Below are positions 11,858 through 23,640 of a stretch of DNA of 64,000 bases, one piece after another. Below the pieces are notes generated by a model. The model was not told the DNA's origin. It saw only the letters and a program-made list of their open reading frames with translations, and made no database searches. The position numbers and the translations under genes are program-made. Within the stretch, counting starts at the first letter, position 1; every line of letters begins with the position of its first letter. The stretch is from Silene latifolia (taxonomy: Eukaryota; Streptophyta; Magnoliopsida; Caryophyllales; Caryophyllaceae): NCBI RefSeq assembly GCF_048544455.1, contig NC_133531.1, positions 68,362,099 to 68,426,098 of the forward strand, written 5' to 3'.

Positions 11858-14800
11858 AGGCTTGTAATTTGCATGTTGATTTTAAGCATTTTAATGAATT
11901 ATGTGATAATTTATAAAAACTCAAAAATTGTGTTAGAAAAGGTTTTAGCACGAAATTTTTGGGACATGCATACCTACTGATCTAAAAAGGTTTGTGGAAT
12001 TTTTTTGGTGATTTTTGAAGTTATTTTGCTATTTTTAATGTTTTTTGGTAGAAAACCGAGTCAAAATACCGTATTTTAGTGAAAAATTGACTAAAATTAG
12101 TTAAAAGTTGATTCGGTGCATGTATTTTTTATGGTAGTTCATGCATGTTTTCTACTGATTGTATGCAAAAAGTTGAAGGTTGGTTCGAAATTTTTGCATG
12201 TTTATTGATTTTTGAGTTAAAAGTCGATAAAAGTCAAATTAGTTAATCATAATTTCGAAACTTTTGATTCTGCCTATGATAAATTTATGTACATTTAGTA
12301 ATATTATTTAAATGTCAAAAGTGATTTTTCATGTGTGTCTTCACTTTTTTTTTATGTTTATTGGTTTTAGTGGTTAAAAACCGATAAATATCGATCTTTT
12401 TCTTCATAAAATTTATCCGGAATTTTTTGGCACTTTTTCTGACTTTTTGGTGTTCTTAAGAGCGTTCCAGAATACTAAAAAATTTTGTTTCAATTTTTTG
12501 AGTAATTTTTCAATTATTTTGGATTTTTACTTAAATATTATGATTTTATCGATGAAATTAACATAATATCACCAAATCAAACTAATTATTTATCATAAAA
12601 TTAGTGAGGACTAATTTTGAGGTTCAAAACAGTTTGGACAATTAGTTTGGACTTAAATGAGATTAAGAGGTGATTATTGATTTTTACATGTTAAAAATCG
12701 ATTAAATCCACAAAAACCGAGATGGATGCCAACGAATGATAGATGGGGCGATTTTGGCATCATTTTACAGCATTTTAAGCATATTTATTTAAGTTAAATG
12801 AATGATTGTCATTTATTTAAAGTATTTATCTTGTTGTACCTAGTATGGCCTAGTTAATTTTAATCGTTATTACCCAAAATGAATGGGAATATCGATTTGT
12901 TTGTAATTAAATACGATCTCGTATCGTCGGTTTGTAATTAATTAATAGTTTTATTTATTTTATTAATTAATATATAATAGGAATAGCTATGTAATTTAAT
13001 TGTAATAGTTATTTTTACCGGCGTTTCCAAAAGACGGATTACAATGAGAGGAGTCTATTTTTGGAAGGTGTTCCAAATCCCACAAGGAAGAGCCACTTAT
13101 GGAATGAAGAGGCAAGGGACCAAGGAGTTGGTTTTCGAAATGTAATAGACTAGTTTTTATTAACTAGGTGGCCATGCTAGGATTTATTCATATGCTTACA
13201 TGTTTGCTTGTTTTATTTTCGCGCATGCCAAAATCGCCATTCACATGCATTTTATTTTTCGCGATTGTCAATTCACGTCATTTACATTCACCGAATTAAT
13301 TCAATTATAAGGAATTTATGACTAAATTGACAAGATCTCTCACATACCTAAAATTGAGATTAGCCTTACCAATTAGTAACACCTATGAATCTCTTGTTCA
13401 TTAGAGCCACGCTTGCCCAAGCGGGGTGTTCTCTTTTTACCTTGGGTAAGTAGGGTGGTAAACGGTTATCACATGCCAAAATTGGTTTGACTCAACGGGA
13501 TATAAGATGGTCTTGTGTTCCGGGGCTAGTAGATGGATTTAAAGAAATTCGTCGACCAAGAGTTCTAGAGGTAGAATTAGTCAACGTGACTTACCGAATT
13601 TACGCAATTATGGGATGTTTCGCCCAAGCGATGCTCATTTTTGTTTAATATTTGGGTCTTGGAATCATTTATATAATTTAGTGGAAGATCATTATGTAAA
13701 TGCTATAACTTGTTAAACATGTTTTTCACAAGTATTTTTAAAACATTGAATGTTATTTTTTCCTATTTTTCGTTCATTCTCATAAATGTGTGACATCGCG
13801 CACTTCATCCTCCTTTCTCTATTTATTGTTATACTCGTTTCGTTCTTTTATAGGAAGCGGTTTCTTTGAAGGAATTCGGTAGCGATGATTGGTAACATGA
13901 TTTACTAATTCACCTACATCAGCTTACAACAATTATTGCGATTATTATACAACTTAACATCCATACATATTTAAAAGGGGTTTTCATGTTGCAAACTCTT
14001 ATTACGAGTTTAAAAGGGAGTCACATTTTATCAAGAGAGTCTTGATTTCGGAAGTGACACCTCCGTCATGAAGATGACATATTAGTTTTTAATTACTCAA
14101 CAGTAATTCAAAAGTATGCGAAAAGAGTTTTCAAAACACAAATGATACTTCAATATAATACCGTCAAATGGCTCAATTCAATAAAAGCCAAATCGATTGT
14201 TTATGCGCTAAAGAGTTTAGACATATGATGACAATTGGACGGTTAGGTAGTCCAATTTCGCAAGAAATTGAGATTTTGCCACATGTTGCACTCACTTTAT
14301 AGTAATTCACTCTTACTAAGTGTATAAAATATCACAAATGACTTGAAGAGAGGTCTTCATGAGATTCATTTTTGCTTGAATGAAGCAAAGAGGAATGTGA
14401 AAGTGAGTGGGCGTTAAGAAGAATCAACCCTAGATGTATGCGATAGAACAAAGTTGAAAGAGACATCTACTCAATGGATAGGCTAGTTCCACTATCTTGA
14501 TATGAGATACCAAGTATGGATCATTTCTTTGTAAAGAAGTTTACATGAATTGATAAAACGTAAGACGTCTAGCTTAGGACATTTTTGTATCGAAATGGTG
14601 CTAGATTAGCAATGATTTCGATGCGGACAAATGTACCTAAATTTAGTTTTAAAAGAATGTAATCATCTATGTTCATACATAGAAGGCATCACTTATGTGA
14701 TTTAAAACAAAATGTTGTACCTACTCCTATGATGACTTAGTGGTTGGTTTAGACCACTCAAGTTAGAGGAATTTTACATCCTTCACGAAAACTAAATTTT

Positions 14801-15387
14801 ATACTATCTTGTAGATTTTAAAGTCTCTACTCCGGTGAACCCAAATTGATCAAACCTCAAGTAAATTCGTTTCACGTATAAACGATAAGCACATCGAACA
14901 ACCATTTGATTGTGAGTCTTATGGTATGTGTGCATGTATTATGTTTTCTTTTGTAGAAAAGAAACACAAATAGTGAGGTCATTGACCATATACATACGGA
15001 TGTGTAAGGCCGATAGTTGGTAATATACATACTTGGTTACTTTTACTGTATTGTCAAGTAGATATGAAAACCTCGTATCTATTTAATAAGACATAAAAGT
15101 GATTTTTGAAACGTGAAATATTTTCAAAATGAAGTAGTAAACCAAAAGCACGTCAAGATCAAGATGTTGATCTGAGGTTTCAAAGTAATGACTTTGAAGA
15201 TCAAATGGGTAATATCAAGTAATGATCTTGATAATCACTAAGAAGGTTGTGAACCAGTTCACATAATACCTTCTCCTTGGGACACCATAGAGTATGGTGA
15301 AGTCAAGTATATAAACGAACTTTATGAGATATAGTTTGAGGTATTTCGCAATTTTGTAAGCTATTTTCTCACTAAAAGTTTAAAACC
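11858..15387 (+). other. Decayed gag/protease/integrase part of copia element
   Basis: By position this should hold gag, protease and the first part of integrase. No frame is open and I could not read domains with confidence. The sequence is AT-rich and stop-dense on both strands. Confidence 0.4.
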
Positions 15388-17290
15388 GACTATAATAGCC
15401 TAAATGACTCCATATGAGATATGGATAGGGAGAGTCCCTAACTTATCTTTTTATACATTTGGGATCATAAATGTTTATGTTCAGAACCAATTTGTGTATT
15501 TGTGAGGGTTATCCAAAATTGAACCACTTGGTTTTTACTCCTCTAAAATGAGAACAAAGAGTTTGTGGCTCATAATACTGTCTTTCCAGAAAGATTTTCA
15601 TTTTCTGGAAGACGGAGTGGGAGAAATTTTGAACTTGCGGAAGTCCAAGACCCACAAACTGAGTACAATGCAAAAAGACGTTATTTATTAAGGCTCAGTG
15701 GTGAGTACAATGCAAGAAGACGTTCTTTATTGTAGCTCAGTGATTATAAGGAGATAATTTTGCGATAATATTGCGTTACTTTTCAAAAGTGACGAATCAT
15801 AAACCCTCATCAAAGGCTTTTCTATAGTATGAACTCTATGTGATGGCGTGTCACCATGCAATTCGAATTGATCTCTTTGCACATGATGTGATAAGGAAGG
15901 AAACACGAGATGTTTTCGAGACTTGATTTAAGGTTAATACTTTGGTAGCTTACTTTGATCTTGTCGTAAAGGTTACATAAGATGTTTAAAATTTGGGCTT
16001 GTTATAGAGAGTTTGTGACAACCCAAATGCCTTTATCAATTCGTATGATCTTAGCAATATAGCTTCTCATGAGGATGAGATTCGGCAAATGAATAATGAT
16101 ACTTTCTCCTTGGGAAACGTTTTGTTGATGTTGTCAATGCTAAGAAGCCTAGCATGCTTGACAGATCCCTTTTGTGATCTATATACGTCAAAGAATTGGA
16201 ACTTTGGGTTCAATTATGTAGTCTATCAAAACGGTATTACTCGAGTGTCGAGATAACATGATGATACATGGAGTTTAGTGGGAGCTAAAAGTGAGTTTCT
16301 TAGTCTAAAATATGTGCTTGACATATTAGTGACTAGAAATGTAGCTAAAGTGATATTTCTTAGTCTAAATATGTGTTTGACATATTAGTACTTGAGAGTA
16401 GCATGGCGCATATTAAATATCCGGATCTAATGAGATAGATCTCTATGGATATTAGCATTATAGTCAAGAGACTTATGTGATAAGATTCTTGACTCGTTCA
16501 AGTTGTTGAACAATTAATATGATCTCTTGTGCTTCCGCGGATCTATTAAATATGCTAAAAGCTTCTCTCGTCGGGACGTATCATATTGAGAATATGATAA
16601 GTCATTACCAATCATTTCCTAGTGAGTGTCACTAGATGATTATCAAGAGCATCCTTGAGTACTTGAGAAGCACTGAGGATTTACTCTTGTAGTTTGGAGG
16701 AATTTATGAATTTCGTGCAGAAGGATTACACGGAAACATTCCTATGCTTATAAGATATTATGAGCCTCGTTAAGGATTGGTTAGCATGTAAGAGTGTTAT
16801 GTGCATGAAGAATAATATGTATAAGAAGTTATACATGTATAAAGCAAATATGTATGAGGAGTCATACATAAAAGATGTCATATGAAGAATGTGTATGTAT
16901 AAGTGTTATACATATAAATCATGAACGAAAAGCTAAGTACATTACAGCATTCGATGTTGTAAAAGAGATAGTTGATATCCGGATTTTAATGGAACTAGAG
17001 TAGTTCTGTTAGCTGAATATCGTTCCCGGAGAGACTGTGAAAACAGTGGGAGTGTTTGACTGGCTTTAGAACCAGAGTCTAAAAACTTGTTTAGACATGT
17101 ACTTAGAAAGGCTCTATGTGATGAAAATATTGCATAGAACAAAGGAAAATTGCAATGGAAATTAGAGTGATGCAACTGTTTGCTAATCCTCTAACCAAAG
17201 CAGTTGGCATAAGGTTGACATGATGGTTATGTCATCTCAATGTGATTGAGCAGTATACCTTAATTGCTGAAGATCGTTATGTAAATATTG
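15388..17290 (+). pseudogene. Copia pol remnants (integrase C-terminus, RT, RNase H)
   Basis: Near 15405 the translation MTPYEIWIGRVPNLS matches the TPYE-W-G-P-S block of copia integrase. It is followed by a VGYPKE-like stretch and an N-K-V-F-V-A block. Near 16300-16390 two tandem versions of an RT active-site-like reading (Y-V-x-DILVTRN, with one catalytic Asp replaced) appear. Around 17180-17215 the RNase H tail reads ANPLTKAVGIR, as in the D-PLTK-L end of copia polyproteins. Stops and frameshifts are frequent throughout. A 40-bp duplication (GAGTACAATGCAA... at about 15660 and 15703) adds to the damage. It is a Tork/Angela-like lineage at best guess. Confidence 0.65.
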
Positions 17291-18056
17291 GATAGAGTAT
17301 TGATATTTACATAAGTGATGATCGCATTCATTGTTAGAGTTTCTTTAAGAACTCAATTATTGATTTGACCGAAAACATTGAATACCTTGTTTATACGAAT
17401 AAGTTGTGGAGACAATGTTGAACAATATTCAAGTGAATAAGATGAACATTGTATTTTGTCCCTAGTCACTTAATGAGGTGACGTCTCGGAGTGACAATAT
17501 TGTAAGTCGATTGATGGTTGTTCAACACCATAAGGTCATATGTGATGACTGGTCGATTACATAGGCAGAGTGTATGACACTTTACCGGACAATGACCATT
17601 TAGAGAGTCCCTAAGTTCTATTATAGACGCCTGGTCGTGGTGGGGATCTCTAAGATGTTCTAATGAGTCGATTCTTTTGACTGGAGACTATTATCTGAGC
17701 AGGTGCAGTTTTCGAGTGACTTTGGTTTTTGTCCTAGGTCGTGCCGTGAAAGGAGGCCAAAAGGGCATTTACTAGGTCATGGTGAGCTGTATTGTGCAAT
17801 AGGATAGATAGGGCATACAGGAATTGTCCACCCACGTTGGGTAACTATATCTCAAGGCCACTCGAGGAGTTAATGACTACAAATGCGTGCCCACGCTCGG
17901 AAGTAATCTGTGAGAGATTTTTCCGATAAAGTAGTCAAACTCCCGATCGAGAAAACCACTTGCGATGTGTTCATGTGCAAGTGCGACCTGAAAGACACCT
18001 TGCATTGAGTGGGAGATTAAAACGGACAAGAGAATTGGTAGCGCACACCTTGTGTC

Positions 18057-18071
18057 GGACATGTGGGAGAT
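18057..18071 (+). other. Copia polypurine tract
   Basis: The purine-rich GTGGGAGAT directly precedes TGTTGGAG of the 3' LTR. Confidence 0.7.
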
Positions 18072-19328
18072 TGTTGGAGTTAGTGTCTTCCACAATAGTG
18101 CGTTAACATAATAAATCTCATTAATGGAATATCATCAGATATTTATTTATTTGATCCTCGTCAGTTGATTAACGTAAATCGATAACGGTTGGCTGACTAG
18201 AGTTTGACGTTATTGTCGTGAGACAGCGGTGATCAACTGACCCCTTTCGGTCACACTTAAAGGAACGAACCCCAATTGATAACTAATTAATTGTATGAGA
18301 TACAATTTGTTTAGTCCCTTGATTTATAGACTAAGAGGTTAGTCGATTATTTTTAGAGAGATTTCGAGTTGCGAACTCGAGGAGAGGCAGTTATTATTTA
18401 ATTATGCGATAATTGAATAGTAAGTTTTGGGAGACGGGTTTTAGTTAATTAATTGTTAATTTACTAAAATTGTACTAATTGATTAATGTGATTAATATTA
18501 GTACGTAAATAATATGTGTAGTGGTACACGTATATTTACGGAGTGAATTGGACGAATTAATTATGGAAGTATTTAAACATGAAACGATGTTTAAAATAAA
18601 ATTACACGTATTTGTGCGACACATATAAGAACCAACATGGACCCGTTAATGGGCAAGTGGGCCGTGTAAAATAGAGTAGTCGATGATTACTCACATAATC
18701 ATTTCACCTTATTTTGTATACTACCATAAGTTATCTTATATAAGATTTTGCATGTGATGTAAGATAAAAAATATAAGACAAAGTTTGTACACTCCCTCAC
18801 TCCACTAAGTTCCACCCGCCACTTTCACATGTATACACTCCATTTGTTTTGTTCATTTCTTCACACTACCTCACTACAACACACAACATTCATGCATGTG
18901 AACTTTTTCTCCAACATCTCTCTAAAATAATAAGCATCTTTTTACTAAGCTGTTAGTAAAACAAAATTAATACTAAGAGTGTTAGTATTATTAACATATT
19001 ATCAAGGGTTAAATTTTACGAGTATCTAGTTAATACTTGTAAAATTATTTGGGTGTAAGTTCTTGGGTGGATTAAGGAAGGAGACCTTTTACTTTGGAGG
19101 TTGGTTTTTGGAGGATCTTCCATATTCATATAGCTCAAGAACAAGCTAGTAAGGTGAACTAGTTTGTGCCCTTTTTACCACAAAAATCAATGTAAGGAAA
19201 TGGTTTTTCCTTATACTTTCATTTTTATGCTTTCATATTAGCATGTATGTTACATAGATCACCTAAATGACAATTTATGAGATAAATTAATTTTATTAGA
19301 GAGTCTAATATGGATGTATGATCTTTCA
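18072..19328 (+). repeat. 3' LTR of copia element
   Basis: 1257 bp, nearly identical to 10595-11841. The main differences are an 8-bp insertion in the CACTACCTCACTAC stretch near 18870 and a small replaced block near 18385. Confidence 0.9.
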
Positions 19329-19355
19329 CAACCGACCTACCTCCCCACATTTCTC

Positions 19356-19363
19356 TATAAATA
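19356..19363 (+). promoter_or_regulatory. TATA box of the Ogre/Tat LTR
   Basis: TATAAATA is followed 30-35 bp later by CTCACGCGAGCGTCCGCCC. The independent reverse-strand LTR has the same box (25518-25525) and nearly the same downstream block, so this is the likely LTR promoter. Confidence 0.65.
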
Positions 19364-21137
19364 CCACCCTTCACACACCAAAAAACTCACGCGAGCGTCC
19401 GCCCCCTCACATCTCCCTTAAACTTCTAGACTCGACTTCCTAAGTCACAAAATCGACACGTGTTTAGGACCTACCGATCGTAAACACAAGCCTTACACAA
19501 TTTGTTTGGTGCCGTCACCGTGCATTCGACCGACCCATTTGACCAACTCAATTCATCAATCAACATGTTTTAATTAACATATTTTCAACTAATTTTCAAA
19601 ACAAAATCTTTTTTTAAGGCACTCTTTTAAACTTCTTTGATCGCGAGTAGTCACAATGAGAAAACCGTCTCTAAAGTCGTCTACCTTGCAAACATCAATA
19701 CACGTAAGTTTGAGGGTGTAAATATCTCACTTATTTCATGTCCCTGCTGTTTTTATGAGTTTATGAGCATGAACAATGCATAACACGATTCAAATATAGG
19801 TTAGAGGAGCCAAAACCGAGTTTTGGCCTCAGACAGAAGCTCCTTGCTATGCAGGGAGGCTCGCGCCTCTTGTTGGTGTCCAGGTCAGACTCAAACGTGT
19901 TTGAGTTCGTCTTTTCTTCAACACTTTCTTTTATTTTTACTTCTTTCCTTTTACAGTTTTTACCATTTTAATTCATTTTTATGACAAATATTTTGACCAT
20001 TACAAAAATCATCCTTGGTTCCTTATACCATGACGGTTTATTCCGTGACTCGATGATATATTGGTTAATTACATTTTAATGAGTATTTTAACACCTTTTA
20101 TTTCACATACCATTTTTCTCATTTTCTTACATTTGTAAGTATATTAGTCATAATTCATAATCATCATTGGTTCTTTATACCATGTCGGTTTAATCCGAGT
20201 ACGATGATTAACTTGACTAATTACAAAGAAATGAACTTAACATATTTAGTTCAAATCAAACATTTTACATTTCTATTTGTAAACTATGCTTTTCAAACTT
20301 GCAAATCCGAAAAGGAATATTACTAACACAATAGTAATTATTCCGAGTCATGCAAATCATACTTGCAAATCATTAATCACAAAAAACGGTTCTAAACAAC
20401 CTTTTTTAACAACCAGGAGACGCCCCTTGGGTCGTGGTCTAACTCGCGCCCCAAGAGGCCGTCTATTTTCATCTTTTATAAACCTGGGCAGAGCCCGTTC
20501 CCTCGCCAATAGGATTGCGCCCCAATGGGGCTGCCTGGCACTGTTCTGTCCCATTTTGGCACTTGTCTATGACAATCTCGATTACGGTTTATCCGAATAC
20601 GTGACGGATCAGATTGACGAGTTTGCATTTTATACTTTGTCATTTGACACCCTTTTTCAATAAATGGATCGTGTTAAGCATCATAACCCGAATTTGGTAA
20701 ATGGATGTTTAATTTCCGTTTTCACATGCAAATCAACCTAAATCCAATTTTGACATCAATTTCATGCTATGTGGATAAATAAACCAACTTAGCAAACTTT
20801 CACATGTTAGGTTAAACTTTTGGATGCGCATTCATGCATTTAAACCGTTTTATCAACTCTTGCACTTAAACAACCGCGATCGATCAGTAGAGGCCGCTAA
20901 CGCGGGCGGGATTGGGTATCCGATTAAAAGGCTTCCAAATACGTACCCTCACCCCTTACTCAGAACCTTTGTATAGTGGATGGCCTTATCCAGGGCGTAC
21001 GAGAGTCATTTTAGGCATAGAATGCTAAAAGGGGAACGAGTCCTTATCTTTAGTACCTATGTCAAACACCGCTTTTTGCCTTCGTTGACCTAGGTATAAA
21101 GTGGATTCGAACGGGTTCCAAGTATCCCACAAATACT

Positions 21138-21151
21138 TGGTGGCGACTTCG
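21138..21151 (+). other. Ogre-type primer-binding site
   Basis: TTGGTGGCGACTTC follows the LTR end. The reverse-strand copy has TTGGTGGCGACTCC in the same place. This resembles the tRNA-Arg primer site of Ogre elements. Confidence 0.55.
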
Positions 21152-21344
21152 AACATCTCTGCATCATTTCAAGACTTTTACCGAGATGAAACCGACCGAT
21201 CTAAAGCGATCCGTCGAAAGCATTTTTACATCACGGAGCGTGGCTTTCAAAAGACCGCTGCATGTCCACAGATTGGCTTGGCGTGCAGGTGGCCCGTGAC
21301 TACGGACCGGTAGGCGGCATCGCGCTCTCAGGCCGGCCTGTGGC
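21152..21344 (+). mobile_element. Truncated 5' internal leader of an Ogre/Tat element
   Basis: This follows the primer site and ends abruptly where SIRE copia coding sequence starts. Words such as TGTCCACAG and GGTGGCCCGTG parallel the leader of the reverse-strand element. Confidence 0.45.
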
Positions 21345-22881
21345 CCATGTACACACCTACCAATATCAAAGAAGCACTTACTGAACCAGATTGGATTGTC
21401 GTTATGTAAGAAGAGCTTCAACAGTTCGAACAGAATAAAGTTTGGCACTTAGTTCCGAGACCTAACGACCGATCTGTCATTGGTACAAGATGGGTGTTTA
21501 GGAACAAGCTAGATGACATGGGAGTTATTGTTTGAAATAAGGCTAGATTGGTTGTGCAGGGTTACAATCAACAAGAAGGAATCGACTATGACATGACATT
21601 CGCTCCCGTAGCCAGACTTGAAGCTATTAGACTATTGATAGCTTTTGCGGCTCACAAAGGAATGAGACTATTTCAAATGGATGTTAAGACTGCGTTTCTT
21701 AATGGTTATTTAAACGAAGAAGTCTTTGTAGAGCAACCCCCGGGATTTCTGGATAGCAAGTTTCAAAACCACGTTTATAAATTAGATAAAGCTTTATATG
21801 TTTTGAAACAAGCTCTCAGGGCTTGGTACGACAGATTCTCCAATTTTTTACTCGATAGTGATTTTAAAAGAGGATCTGTCGATAAGACCTTGTTCTTGAA
21901 ATCTAAGGGTTCTGATTTATTAGTTGTACAAATCTATGTTGATGATATTATTTTTGGTTCAACTAATAATAGGTTGTGTATGTATTTTTCAGATTTGATG
22001 ATCTCGGAATTCGAGATGAGCATGATGGGAGAACTCAAGTTCTTCCTAGGACTTCAAATCCAACAAACAAGTGAAGGAATTATAATTCACCAACAAAAAT
22101 ACATCAAAGAGCTAATCAGGAAATTTGGTATGGAAAACTCTCATCCAAAGGCCACTCCAACGGTCACAGATAAGAAGTTAACCAAAGACGGAGATGGTAA
22201 GTCCATTGATGAAATGACTTATCGAGGTATGATTGGCTCACTTATTTATTAAACTGCAAGTCGCCCAAATATTATGTTTAGTGTATGCGTATGTGCTCGA
22301 TTTCAATCGTGCCCTAAAGAATCGCATATGAAAGCAGTTAAAAGAATCTTAAGGTATTTAATTGGTACATCTAAATTATATCTGTGGTATCCTCTTGAGT
22401 GTAATTTCGTTCTCATAGGATATTCAGATGCAGATTATGCAGGTTGTTCGCTTGACAGGAAAAGCACTTCCAGAATTTCTACGTTTATTGGACCGTGTAT
22501 AATAACATGGGGGTCAAAGAAACAAAATTCAATTACCTTATCTACTGCTGAAGCCGAATATATTGTTGCCGCCTTGGTATGTTCTCAACTTTTATGGCTT
22601 AAGCAACAATTATCTGATTATGGTGTGAACATTGGATGCATTCCTATTTTATGTGATAACACAAGTGCTATTATTATCTCTAAGAACCCAGCGTAGCACT
22701 CGCGTACTAAGCATATAACATTAGACACCATTTCTTACGAGACCAAGTAGAAAAGGGGAACATAAAACTTGAATTTTGTAGTACTGAAAAACAATGGGCT
22801 CACATTTTGACAAAGGCTTTGGCTAGAGAACGTTTTGAGACTTTGCGGTTGGAAATTGGTTTAATCGGTGGCGCCTAAACT
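21345..22881 (+). pseudogene. SIRE copia RT-RNase H remnant
   Basis: The frame reads a standard SIRE polymerase: N-I-K-E-A-L near the left edge, then VIGTRWVFRNKLD, then a catalytic block with [23 protein letters not shown] (the YVDD active site) and LKFFLGLQI. RNase H blocks follow: GYSDADYAGC, STAEAEY and LCDNTSAI. In-frame stops occur at 21532-21534, 22250-22252 and 22694-22696, with further stops in the last 150 bases. Copies of this type normally belong to a single gag-pol polyprotein of over 1500 residues; only the last third is here. Confidence 0.85.
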
Positions 22882-23640
22882 GTCATAAATATTTTCAAAC
22901 CGTATGGCTGACTAGTTAAGACAAGATGGTATTACTATGTCCGTATTTTCCGCTGCAAGTATATTCTTGTATAGTATTTTATTATCTTATGAGAATATTC
23001 CGTTTGCTAGTCTGTTATATTTTATGTTGTATACAAACCATAATTCTTGTTCATCACTTTTACATTCTAAGGTTTAGAGCTTCATAAACCAATGACATTC
23101 ATGATTGGTTTCATTTAGGATGTGAGTAGTACTCCTTACATGGCATGTAATATCAAATTCCATAAGCACGAAATTTGTCTCTTATTACCTGTATACACTC
23201 GGGTTTGTGGCGGTGACACATGTGGAGAGGCGACCCTTTCTTTATTATTTACCCACTAACGTCACATTAACCAAATTCACCTCGTTTTGACCCATTTATT
23301 CAACTACATTCCATATGTCCTACCCTTGTTAAGCTAGTCTTATTGTGGTCAATTTTGTTGATGTTGTGATGGATATTGGAAGGAAGGAAGAAAAAGATGT
23401 ACTGAAAAAAAATATATGAAAAAAAAGGAGAAAAATGATATTATAAAAGATGGAAAAGCAGAAATCTCTTATTATTCCTATTCTTATCATTTCCATATTA
23501 CTTGAGGAGAAGTACTTGTTGATGTGAGTGAGTTTGTGCCATACTTGGCATGGTGCAGCATCTTTCATGTTGGGTTGGAAAGTGGAATATGGTTACTTTT
23601 CGTTGTGATCGGTGCTAGCTTGGCTTTTACATCCACATAT
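22882..23640 (+). other. Post-pol region of the SIRE element
   Basis: No protein is recognised. By position it is the long spacer after pol, where some SIRE elements carry an env-like frame; I see no such frame intact. Confidence 0.4.

Larger units (their letters stand above)
10595..19328 (+). mobile_element. Ty1/copia LTR retrotransposon with decayed pol, TSD CAACC
   Basis: LTRs 10595-11841 and 18072-19328 both begin TGTTGGAGTTAGTG and end ATCTTTCA. Perfect 5-bp duplications CAACC flank the element (10590-10594 and 19329-19333). A methionine-tRNA primer site follows the 5' LTR, and a purine tract ending GTGGGAGAT precedes the 3' LTR. By eye the LTRs differ by roughly 25-30 substitutions plus a few small indels, i.e. 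only a few percent. The inner 6.2 kb has no frame longer than about 77 codons, but translated fragments match copia integrase, RT and RNase H in the right order. Confidence 0.9.
2121..21131 (+). mobile_element. Ogre/Tat-type LTR, split into three pieces by two nested insertions
   Basis: Removing the two insertions leaves segments 2121-2473, 10330-10594 and 19334-~21131, about 2.4 kb of LTR. The start matches the reverse-strand LTR starting at 26091: TGTAGA, then TCTGCACC, then AACCACCCG, then ATGAT. Both LTRs also share a TATAAATA box followed by CTCACGCGAG and GTCCGCCC, the downstream GAGGGTGTAAAT, and a block around TAGAGGCCGCTA, CACCCCTTACTC and GAGAGTCATT. The right end abuts TTGGTGGCGACTTC at 21138, resembling the tRNA-primer site of Ogre elements. 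The exact right end is uncertain by a few bases. Confidence 0.7.

Noticed and set aside
16942..18095. Two minus-strand frames over 70 codons
   Set aside because: They fall in decayed copia sequence, antisense to RNase H remnants or in non-coding sequence before the 3' LTR.
20286..20663. 125-codon open frame
   Set aside because: It lies in non-coding Ogre/Tat LTR sequence, has no domain, and a frame also opens on the other strand. Chance frame.
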